From positions 703,459-767,458 of the forward strand of contig NZ_CP051185.1 of the NCBI RefSeq assembly GCF_012516315.1: a stretch of 64,000 bases of DNA, written 5' to 3'. This document shows positions 38,463 through 46,670 of this stretch, piece by piece (position 1 is the first letter of the stretch; every line of letters starts with the position of its first letter). The translations under genes were made by a program, and so were the position numbers. Source of the DNA: Limnospira fusiformis SAG 85.79 (GTDB lineage Bacteria > Cyanobacteriota > Cyanobacteriia > Cyanobacteriales > Microcoleaceae). The notes beneath the pieces were generated by a model. That model was not told the DNA's origin, searched no databases, and saw only the letters and a list, made by a program, of their open reading frames with translations.

Positions 38463-39425
38463 TATAGCACAAGACAGAACACTTAGGACGTATAATGGAG
38501 AGGACGAGATGACTAAGAAGACCAAAAATGCCAGCCCCCTATAGTTACGACCTCAGACAAAAAGTTATTGATGCCATTGAACTAGACGGTATGCCCAAAA
38601 CAGAAGCCAGTCAAGTTTTCCATGTCAGCAGGAACACCATTAATCTCTGGCTGCAAAGAAAAGCACAGACCGGAGACTTCCTCCCTAAACCTCATCACCG
38701 ACCTGGCAATAACCACAAAATTACCGACTGGGAAAAATTCAAGGCTTTTGCCCAAGAGCATGGCGACAAAACAGCAGCTCAAATGGCTGAACTTTGGGAT
38801 GACGACATCTCTCCTCGCACCATATCCAGAGCCTTGAAGAAAATTGGCTTCACCAGAAAAAAAAACTTACGGCTACCAAGAACGTGATGAGCAACAGCGA
38901 GAGGAGTTTATGGCTCAGATTGAACAGATGAAGCCGGAAGAAGTGGTCTACCTCGATGAAGCCGGCATGAATAGTTAGGACTCGGATTACCCTTATGGTT
39001 ACTGCGAGGAAGGAAAACGCTTCCATGCACTCAAATCAGGGAAGAGGCAGGGCAGGGTAAGTATGATAGCCGCATGGTGTCATCAACAACTCTTAGCTCC
39101 CTTTAGCTTTGAGGGTTGTTGTAATCGGACAGTGTTTGAGTTGTGGTTGGAGTTCATCTTAATTCCAACATTGAAGCCAGGTCAGACTCTAGTATTGGAC
39201 AATGCAACGTTTCATAAAGGGGGACGGATTGCTGAACTGGTGGAGGCAGCTCAATGCCGTTTACTCTATCTTCCGCCTTATTCGCCAGACCTCAACAAGA
39301 TAGAGAAATGTTGGTCGTGGCTGAAAGCCCGTATTCGCCACTGCACGTGAGCAGTTTGATTCTCTCCATGATGCCATGGATTCCGTTCTCAAAGCTGCGT
39401 CCTAACCACCTTGACTAATGCTATA
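38463..39425 (+). mobile_element. IS630-family element, copy a (inserted in intron A maturase)
   Basis: Ends are TATAGCACAAGAC on the left and, read inward, TATAGCATTAGTC on the right, with the TA target dinucleotide of the Tc1/mariner-IS630 group. The element is about 960 bp. The transposase is broken by a ninth A in the poly-A tract, a TAG in place of a Gln codon, and a late CACGTGA variant shared with copy g. Confidence 0.92.
38528..39405 (+). pseudogene. IS630 transposase, frameshifted (copy a)
   Basis: Normally 291 residues: an N-terminal helix-turn-helix (to about residue 110), then a DDE catalytic domain with Y-L-D-E-A-G, L-V-L-D-N-A-T-F-H and P-Y-S-P-D-L-N-x-I-E-K. In this copy the HTH part ends at a 9-A tract near 38858 (8 A in intact copies). 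A TAG interrupts after M-N-S, and the final ~20 residues are altered. Confidence 0.9.
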
Positions 39426-39830
39426 ATTCCTCAGTTTTTCATGACTTGCCTTTCCGCATCTTGATACTGTCCATGCCCGTAACATCTGCCAGATTGTATG
39501 GTCTAGCTTGTTGAAGGTTTCGACTGAGACGACTCCTGAGTAGTAATTTGACCATCCCCGTATTATTGGGTTTAGTCTGCTTATCAGGGCTGACTGGGGT
39601 GCAGTTTTATGTTGTTTGATTACACCCTTAATCACTTCTGTATGAGCTTGAACTGCTTTGTTGCTGGGTTTTATATGGGTTTTGTGTCCGATTAATCGGC
39701 TTGCTGTCCCACCTGTTTTTCCAGTTTTGTATTTTCCTACCGGGTATTGTCTGATGTTGAATCCTAAAAAATCAAAGCCTGGCTCTTCTGTTTTACCCTC
39801 ACATTGTATGGGGTTAAGTGTATGACACAC

Positions 39831-41069
39831 TCCTAAGTACAGGACAAAAGTTGTAGAGCCTGGTGAAACCGCCCTGAAAACAAAGGCAGATTAGAGAAAG
39901 TGCGGCGTAGAAAATCGAAGCCAGTGCGGAAAAGACTCTGGGAGCGTCGTCCGTGAGCCTTCAAAGGAATGGGTGAACCTTGGTGAATCCACAAACCCAC
40001 CTTCATAGCCCAAGTAAAAGCCAGGCTAAGCAAAGCCAATAAACGGCTCAAGCGCTCAGGGTCCTTAAAGTGAGTCGATTCGAGACAGAAGCCCCGAGTC
40101 TTCAAGGCTCCGAAGAGGTTTTCAATACCCCAACGCCGAGCATAGTCGGGGAGGGCCGTTTCGGGGCAAGCGTTAGTGATGAGAATCAACAACTCCCCCG
40201 AATCAGCCAGACGAGAGCCAATGACGTAAACCTGCCGTCCCCAAACCCAACGGCGACCCGAAAGCTGGCGAAATTCTCCGGGTCGCAGAGAATCAAACAT
40301 TCGTTCGCCGCTACGCCGAGTTCCTCCTAACTTAGGACTAATCAGCTCGCTGTGGCGGATGCGTAGGCGGAAAGGAACCTCGGGGTCGATGAGAAGATAC
40401 GAGAGCCAATCTCGCCCCACAAATTCCCGGTCAGCGGTCAGACAAGCCACCTCCACGTCAGGAAATAGTGCCTCGAAGCGGTCGAATAAGTCCATGCGTT
40501 CGCCACTGTTGCTATTGCCCTTTTTGTCAAGCATCGTCCACAGCAGGGGAAAGGCAATCCCCTCGTGGACGACTGCCAACATCAAGATGTTGAAATGGGT
40601 TTGACCGAAAGACCAACAGGTGCGGTCGAGACTAAGAGTCCAAGGTTGGGGAATGTCAATGAGGCTAACGACGAAACGGGCAATCTCTGCCCGGTCAAAT
40701 TTGAATTGCCGAAAAAACGTTGTAATCGCTGGTAATTTGAGGAAATTTGCACAGGATTTGCGAATACAGTCGCTATTTCCATCAGATTAACCGTCTTTGT
40801 TTGGAATAGCGCCATCAGGAACAGGCAGACAAAGTTTAATCTCGCCCCGTGCCAGGGCAAGTGAGGGCGCAAAGTGTCTCGTAATCGGTTAAGCTCGTTC
40901 ATGAGAGGGAAGTTTGGTTTGTGGTAATTCCGATGTAACCCTCTCACCCCAACTTGGCGCTACCCCCCCACCCCTCGACTTTCACCTCAGCCCGGAGCGC
41001 CCCCTTCAGAATTTTCGGCTAGATTCCCTTTTGGCTAAGACTTTCAGCTTTTTTGTCCTGTACTGAGGA
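39831..41069 (-). mobile_element. IS4-family-like element, copy a, with 5-bp target duplication
   Basis: A 1239-bp element flanked by the direct repeat CACAC (39826-39830 and 41070-41074). Terminal inverted repeats are TCCTAAGTACAGGACAAAAG and TCCTCAGTACAGGACAAAAA. Removing it and one CACAC restores intron A's maturase reading across the junction (K-T-R-V-C-H-T-L-N-P). It is one base shorter than copy b because of a homopolymer deletion. Confidence 0.93.
39833..40947 (-). pseudogene. IS4-type DDE transposase, frameshifted by a one-base deletion
   Basis: Same protein as the intact copy at 46838-47908, but a run of seven T in the coding strand (C-G-T7-C-G-G) has become six near 40713. This splits it into an N-terminal piece (40582-40947) and a catalytic piece (39833-40585) in different frames. 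Apart from this the copies appear nearly identical. The break is therefore recent. Confidence 0.9.
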
Positions 41070-41947
41070 CACACTCTGGTCTTTTCAGGTTTTATTTCTA
41101 ATCCTACAGGTTTTAGCCATTCGGAAATAGCAGTTTTGCACTGTTCAATGATATCTAGTGATGGTGATATCACTACAAAATCATCGGCGTATCTCACTAC
41201 TGTGGCTTGTACCACCTTCTTTTTCTTAGGATAGATTGTTTCAATTAACCTACCGTGCGAGACGTTTAGGAGTCAAATAAGGCTGCAATGCCTGAAATAA
41301 CCTCCTAGTGGGACTTTCACCCCTTGGTGAAATATAAGGGACTCGTACCCTGACCATCCCATAACTGTTTATATGTCCCAACGTTAGGTATAGAAATATA
41401 CAAAACAAGGCAGGGAACTCAAGGTCAAAACGCTAAATTAGAAATCTTAATGATTCCTTAACAATTGCGTTGAGAGTAACGGCGATAGCCACCCCCAGTT
41501 TTAGGATTCACAACCCTGGGACTGAAGCGGGGAACGGAAGGCGTGAAGTAGAACCTACTACCAGAGGCGACCACTGCCAACCATCCATGATTAAGGAGAC
41601 TGAATGTCCGGCTTGAACCATCGTAAAAATTGAGTAGCGAAACAGGTTGATACGCTGCGTTCAAAAGAGCAAGGGGAAAAGTAGGAGGCTAGTAGTTCTA
41701 CCTACACAGACCTTTAAAAGTACCCCGGTGGAGAGGACAAGTCTAAAGATGGAATGCCCATATAAATGGAACGTTTTAAGTCCTCCTAGACTCTGATTAT
41801 CTGGTCGAGATATCAGTAGGAATAAGTGTAACCGCAAGTCTTAGAGGATGTGAGATGTGACCAGAAGCCAACGCCCAACTGTAATGGTAGGGATATGCTA
41901 ACAGGTCACGGTTTGATTGTAAAGAATAGAGTCTAGTAGGAGTTACT

Positions 41948-43784
41948 ATGACGAAAGCGAGTTTAAAGAAAGGCTTTGAGAAATCGAAGTTAATCAAGAC
42001 GTGCGTTCGGATGGAAACAAATTCCCTGGGCAAAAGTTCAGAGGAAAGTTTTCAAGCTCCAAAAGAGGATATTTCAAGCAGCTAAATCGGGACAGGATGC
42101 AAAGGCTAGAAAGTTGCAACGTCTATTGGTGAAGTCATATTATGCTCGACTCTTAGCAGTGCGACTGTAGGGGCGGGTTCCACGGTCAGCCATGCTTCCC
42201 AACAGTCAGCTTAATAAACCCGCCCTCCAAGATAATCAAGGCAAGAAAACGGCTGGAGTCGATGGAATGAGAGCAATCTCATCAAGACAAAGGTTTGAAC
42301 TTGTTGAGAATATTAAGGGAAACCTCAAAGCAAAACCACTGCGACGGGTGTGGATTCCAAAACCTGGTAGGGATGAAAAACGCCCTCTAGGAATACCCAC
42401 AATCCAAGATAGAGCCAGGCAAGCCTTGGTGAAGTCGGCACTTGAGCCCGAATGGGAATCAAGATTTGAAGGAACAAGCTATGGGTTTAGACCTGGACGG
42501 TCAGCCCATGACGCAATAGCACGAATCTATCTATGTATCAAACATAGTAGTTATTATGTGTTGGATGCTGATATAGCAAAGTGTTTCGACCGAATAAACC
42601 ATGATTACCTACTGTCCAAAATTCATTGTCCAAGCAGCCTAAAGAAAGACCTGAAACAGTTGCTTAAAGCTGGCGTGCTAGATAACGGTGTATTCGAGGA
42701 TACAGACTCAGGGACACCTCAAGGAGGGGTAATAAGTCCACTCCTAGCCAACATCGCACTGGATAGAATGGAAAGGTTAGTTAAGGAAATGTATCCAAAT
42801 AAAGGGACAACCACCCAGGTCAACCTAATAAGATACGCCGATGATTTTGTGGTCATATCCAAAGACTTAGGAATCATTGAACAGTGCAAAACTGCTATTT
42901 CTGAATGGTTAAAATCTGTAGGACTAGAAATAAAACCTGAAAAGACCCGAATCTGCCACACACTCAATCCTATCGAGTATAATGGCAAAACAGAAGAACC
43001 AGGGTTCGACTTTCTAGGTTTTAATATCAGGCAATATCCAGTAGGAAAGTATAAATCTGGAAAAACAGGTGGAGGAAACAGCCGATTAATCGGTCACAAA
43101 ACCTATATAAAACCCAGTAATAAAGCAGTTACAGCCCATACAGAAGTGATAAAAGGTGTAATTCAACAACATAAAACAGCACCTCAATCTGCCCTGATTG
43201 GTAAACTAAACCCAATCATAAGGGGATGGTCAAACTACTATTCAGCAGTAGTTTCAACAGAAACCTTTAATAAACTGGATAGCATAGTCTGGTTAATGTT
43301 ACGGGCATGGACAATTTCAAGATGCGGAAAGGCAAGTTACGAAAAGCTAGGAAACTACTTCCATAAAGGAACGGTTAAACTTAGCAATGGGAAAGAAAGA
43401 CATGAATCCTGGTTATTCAAGACTAAGGATGGACTCACATTATGGCAACATAACTGGACTCCATTGGTCAGACATACCATAATACGCCCTGACGCAACAC
43501 CATACGACGGAAATTGGACTTACTGGGCAACCAGGAAAGGACAAGCAATCGACACGCCAAACAGGGTAGCAAAACTACTCAAAAAGCAAAAAGGCAAGTG
43601 CGCCTGGTGCGGGCAATACATTACCCCATCAGACCTAATTGAAGTAGACCACATTGTACCTCGAAGCCTAGGTGGAAAGGATGAATACAAGAATCTTCAA
43701 TTACTGCACCACCACTGTCACGATGATAAAACGGCACTAGACAACGCCAACGCTGTGTCCTTAACAATGGAGCAGTCAAACTAG
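41948..43784 (+). pseudogene. Intron T1 maturase (RT-X-HNH), N-terminus broken
   Basis: The original ATG (41948, M-T-K-A-S-L-K-K-G) is followed by a frameshift and stop. A ~60-bp inverted-repeat element then interrupts the coding region at about 42166-42227. From 42226 to 43784 the frame is intact: RT with Y-A-D-D, maturase domain X, and C-terminal HNH (C-x2-C...H-I-V...C-H-D-D). An ATG inside the inserted element (42192) opens a 530-codon frame, so a truncated protein lacking about the first 70 residues could be made. Confidence 0.85.
42166..42227. mobile_element. MITE-like insertion in intron T1 maturase
   Basis: Compared with the related maturases, the GCGAGTGACC segment is replaced by about 60 bases bounded by GGGCGGGTT (42171-42179) and AACCCGCCC (42217-42225), a 9-bp perfect inverted repeat. 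Similar CCCGCCCCTACA sequence ends the minisatellite near 24480. It has no coding capacity and looks like a MITE. Confidence 0.65.
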
Positions 43785-44052
43785 GAGCCGTGTGAGGGGA
43801 AACTTTCACGCACGGTTCTGAATGGGAGGGGATGGAGGCGACTCCATTCTCGACCCCTACTCATACCATCCAGTGCGATGTTGGCGAGTATTGGACTTAT
43901 TACCCCTCCAAGTGGAGTCCTAGCTTCTGTATCCTCGAATACGCCGTTATCTAGCACACCCGCTTTTAACCATTGTTTCAAGTCTCTTTTCAGGCTGCTT
44001 GGACAATGAATTTTGGACAGTAGGTAATCATGGTTCACGGTAAGAGCATTTT

Positions 44053-44200
44053 GTTATGGTCGAAAGGGAAGTCGCCTTCCCCAACTCCAATTCCAAACCG
44101 TACTTGAGACTTTCACCTCATACGGCTCGTGATGTGGATACCCCTTTGTCATTGGGAACAGGGCTACAACCCCCTGCTTTATGACCTCAACTTTCGGAGC
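44053..44200 (-). mobile_element. Group II intron E (minus), 3' fragment of an ORF-less intron
   Basis: On the minus strand this holds the last ~150 bases of an ORF-less group II intron: a GAGCCG-type domain V near 44095-44130 and a terminal CGACCATAAC. The sequence matches the outer intron at 57147-57439. Its 5' part has been replaced by an IS630 element at 44201. It sits inside the RT domain of intron A, so intron A was probably also a twintron. Confidence 0.75.
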
Positions 44201-45161
44201 TATAGCATTAGTCAAGGTGGTTATAACGCAGCTTTGAGAACGGAATCCATGGCATCATGGAGAGAATCAAACTGCTCAATGCAGTGGCGAATACGGGCTT
44301 TCAGCCACGACCAACATTTCTCTATCTTGTTGAGGTCTGGCGAATAAGGTGGTAGATAGAGTAAACGGCATTGAGCTGCCTCCACCAGTTCAGCAATCCG
44401 CCCCCCTTTATGAAACGTTGCATTGTCCAATACTAGAGTCTGACCTGGCTTCAATGTTGGAATTAAGATGAACTCCAACCACAACTCAAACACTGTCCGA
44501 TTACAACAACCCTCAAAGCTAAAGGGAGCTAAGAGTTGTTGATGACACCATGCGGCTATATAGCTTACCCTGCCCTGCCTCTTCCCTGATTTGAGTGCAT
44601 GGAAGCGTTTTCCTTCCTCGCAGTAACCATAAGGGTAATCCGAGTCCTGACTATTCATGCCGGCTTCATCGAGGTAGACCACTTCTTCCGGCTCCATCTG
44701 TTCAATCTGAGCCATAAACTCCTCTCGCTGTTGCTTCCAACGTTCTTGGTAGCCGTAAGTTTTTTTTCTGGTGAAGCCAATTTTCTTCAAGGCTCTGGAT
44801 ATGGTGCGAGGAGAGATGTCGTCATCCCAAAGTTCAGCCATTTGAGCGGAGGTTTTGTGGCCATGCTCTTGGGCAAAAGCCTTGAATTTCTGCCAGTCGG
44901 TAATTTTGTGGTTATTGCCAGGTCGGTGATGAGGTTTAGGGAGGAAGTCTCCGGTCTGTGCTTTTCTTTGCAGCCAGAGATTAATGGTGTTCCTGCTGAC
45001 ATGGAAAACTTGACTGGCTTCTGTTTTGGGCATACCGTCTAGTTCAATGGCATCAATAACTTTTTGTCTGAGGTCGTAACTATAGGGGGCTGGCATTTTT
45101 GGTCTTCTTAGTCATCTCGTCCTCTCCATTATACGTCCTAAGTGTTCTGTCTTGTGCTATA
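44201..45161 (-). mobile_element. IS630-family element, copy b (intact transposase)
   Basis: About 961 bp, with TATAGCATTAG at the left end and, read inward, TATAGCACAAGAC at the right. It truncates the ORF-less intron fragment on the left and abuts an 80-bp IS630 end remnant on the right (45162-45240), so the flanks do not form a simple TA duplication. Confidence 0.9.
44221..45096 (-). CDS. IS630-family transposase, intact (copy b)
   Basis: 291 residues. An N-terminal helix-turn-helix (residues 1-65) and second DNA-binding region are followed by a DDE domain: Asp in Y-L-D-E-A-G near 142, Asp in L-V-L-D-N near 223 and Glu in L-N-K-I-E-K near 257. The poly-A tract joining the two halves has eight A, so the frame is open throughout. 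This copy could supply transposase in trans to the broken copies nearby. Confidence 0.93.
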   Translation of the reverse strand: MPAPYSYDLRQKVIDAIELDGMPKTEASQVFHVSRNTINLWLQRKAQTGDFLPKPHHRPGNNHKITDWQKFKAFAQEHGHKTSAQMAELWDDDISPRTISRALKKIGFTRKKTYGYQERWKQQREEFMAQIEQMEPEEVVYLDEAGMNSQDSDYPYGYCEEGKRFHALKSGKRQGRVSYIAAWCHQQLLAPFSFEGCCNRTVFELWLEFILIPTLKPGQTLVLDNATFHKGGRIAELVEAAQCRLLYLPPYSPDLNKIEKCWSWLKARIRHCIEQFDSLHDAMDSVLKAAL

Positions 45162-45240
45162 ACTATAGGGGGCTGGCATTTTTGGTCTTCTTAGTCATCT
45201 CGTCCTCTCCATTATACGTCCTAAGTGTTCTGTCTTATGC
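45162..45240 (-). mobile_element. IS630 end remnant
   Basis: An 80-bp piece identical to the transposase-start end of IS630 (from A-C-T-A-T-A-G-G-G-G-G-C to the TATA terminus) sits between copies b and c. It suggests copy b landed at a TA inside an older IS630, whose other half has since been lost. Confidence 0.85.
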
Positions 45241-46201
45241 TATAGCATTAGTCAAGGTGGTTAGGACGCAGCTTTGAGAACGGAATCCATGGCATCATGG
45301 AGAGAATCAAACTGCTCAATACAATGGCGAATGCGGGCTTTCAACCACGACCAACATTTCTCTATCTTGTTGAGGTCTGGCGAATAAGGTGGTAGATAGA
45401 GCAAACGGCATTGAGCCGCCTCCACTAGCTCAGGAATCCGTCCCCCTTTATGAAACGTTGCATTGTCTAGCACTAGAGTCTGACCTGGCTTCAGTGTTGG
45501 AATTAAGATGAACTCCAACCACAACTCAAACACTGTCCGATTACAACAACCCTCAAAGCTAAAGGGGGCTAAGAGTTGTTGATGACACCATGCGGCTATA
45601 TAGCTCACCCTGTCCTGCCTCTTCCCTGATTTGAGGGCATGGAAGCGTTTTCCTTCCTCGCAGTAACCATAAGGGTAATCCGAGTCCTGACTATTCATGC
45701 CGGCTTCATCGAGGTAGACCACTTCTTGTGGCTCCATCTGTTCAATCTGAGCCATAAACTCCTCTCGCTGTTGCTTCCAACGTTCTTGGTAGCCGTAAGT
45801 TTTTTTTCTGGTGAAGCCAATTTTCTTCAAGGCTCTGGATATGGTGCGAGGAGAGATGTCGTCATCCCAAAGTTCAGCCATTGGAGCGGAGGTTTTGTGG
45901 CCATGCTCTTGGGCAAAAGCCTTGAATTTCTGCCAGTCGGTAATTTTGTGGTTATTGCCAGGTGGGTGATTAGGTTTAGGGAGGAAGTCTCCGGTCTGTG
46001 CTTTTCTTTGCAGCCAGAGATTAATGGTGTTCCGGCTGACATGGAAAACTTGACTGGCTTCTGTTTTGGGCATACCGTCTAGTTCAATTGCATCAATAAC
46101 TTTTTGTCTGAGGTCGTAACTATAGGGGGCTGGCATTTTGGGTCTTCTTAGTCATCTCGTCCTCTCCATTATACGTCCTAACTTTCCTGTCTTGTGCTAT
46201 A
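45241..46201 (-). mobile_element. IS630-family element, copy c (intact transposase)
   Basis: A full-length element of about 961 bp with the same ends as copy b, in direct orientation with it. After its right end, 13 bases (CAATAACCCCTTT) precede a 109-bp 5' fragment of a group II intron. Confidence 0.9.
45261..46136 (-). CDS. IS630-family transposase, intact (copy c)
   Basis: 291 residues with the same HTH and DDE motifs as copy b and an 8-A tract. It differs at a few residues (for example P-N-H-P-P-G instead of P-H-H-R-P-G, and A-P-M for A-Q-M). It belongs to the same sub-group as copies d and f, while b is closer to a. Confidence 0.92.
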   Translation of the reverse strand: MPAPYSYDLRQKVIDAIELDGMPKTEASQVFHVSRNTINLWLQRKAQTGDFLPKPNHPPGNNHKITDWQKFKAFAQEHGHKTSAPMAELWDDDISPRTISRALKKIGFTRKKTYGYQERWKQQREEFMAQIEQMEPQEVVYLDEAGMNSQDSDYPYGYCEEGKRFHALKSGKRQDRVSYIAAWCHQQLLAPFSFEGCCNRTVFELWLEFILIPTLKPGQTLVLDNATFHKGGRIPELVEAAQCRLLYLPPYSPDLNKIEKCWSWLKARIRHCIEQFDSLHDAMDSVLKAAS

Positions 46202-46214
46202 CAATAACCCCTTT

Positions 46215-46323
46215 GTGCGAGACGTTTAGGAGTGAAATAGAGCTGCAATGCCTGAAATAACCTCCTAGTGGGACTTATACCCCTTGGTAGAATATAAGGA
46301 GTGCGCCCTGACCATCCCATAAC
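46215..46323 (+). mobile_element. Group II intron 5' fragment
   Basis: Starts with GTGCGAGACGTTTAGGAG and covers the first ~109 bases of domain I of an intron like T1, then is cut at a TA by IS630 copy d. The sequence on the far side of copy d (52029 onward) is not intron, so the rest was lost by rearrangement. Confidence 0.8.
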
Positions 46324-46670
46324 TATAGCATTAGTCAAGGTGGTTAGGACGCAGCTTGGAGAACGGAATCCATGGCATCATGGAGAGAATCAAACTGCTC
46401 AATACAATGGCGAATGCGGGCTTTCAACCACGAACAACATTTCTCTATCTTGTTGAGGTCTGGCGAATAAGGTGGTAGATAGAGCAAACGGCATTGAGCC
46501 GCCTCCACTAGCTCAGGAATCCGTCCCCCTTTATGAAACGTTGCATTGTCTAGCACTAGAGTCTGACCTGGCTTCAGTGTTGGAATTAAGATGAACTCCA
46601 ACCACAACTCAAACACTGTCCGATTACAACAACCCTCAAAGCTAAAGGGGACTAAGAGTTGTTGATGACA

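Larger units (their letters stand above)
41255..43861 (+). mobile_element. Group II intron T1 (plus) inside intron A maturase
   Basis: Starts with GTGCGAGACG at 41255 and ends CCCCTACT at 43861; domain V is 43785-43818. Length is 2607, including a small inverted-repeat insertion. It interrupts the minus-strand maturase of intron A. Joining the flanks (ending ACCTACC and starting CATACC) restores collinearity with the intact maturases, which fixes both boundaries. Being antisense to its host gene, it could not be spliced from the maturase mRNA. Confidence 0.9.
37959..44052 (-). mobile_element. Group II intron A (minus), heavily interrupted
   Basis: The 3' end is recognised by domain V at 38002-38035 (GAGCCG...CGGTTC on the minus strand) and ends CCCCTAAT at 37959. 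The element runs up to 44052 but is interrupted by an IS630 copy (38463-39425), an IS4-like copy (39831-41069) and an antiparallel group II intron (41255-43861). Its 5' half is missing: after 44052 the sequence switches to another intron's 3' fragment. The insertion context at 37959 is intergenic, next to the alpha/beta-hydrolase promoter. Confidence 0.85.
38036..44052 (-). pseudogene. Remains of intron A maturase (reverse transcriptase/HNH)
   Basis: Four collinear minus-strand pieces make up a group II intron-encoded protein. 43862-44052 and 41070-41254 hold the RT domain, including the Y-A-D-D catalytic box. 39426-39830 holds the thumb and maturase X region. 38036-38462 holds the HNH domain with C-x2-C...H-I-V...C-H-x-D. 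They are separated by an antiparallel intron, an IS4-like element and an IS630 element. The RT part also carries a 2-nt deletion variant near 44030 that recurs in intron C. It cannot give a functional protein. Confidence 0.9.

Noticed and set aside
41458..41664. Conserved small minus-strand frame, recurring at 49105-49428, 51053-51355, 57895-58152 and 59169-59579
   Set aside because: It is antisense to group II intron domain I RNA. The frame is conserved because the RNA structure is, not because it codes.
44599..45042. 147-codon frame antisense to IS630 transposase (also at 45639-46082 and 53844-54338)
   Set aside because: Antisense shadow that recurs in every IS630 copy; contains no recognisable domain.
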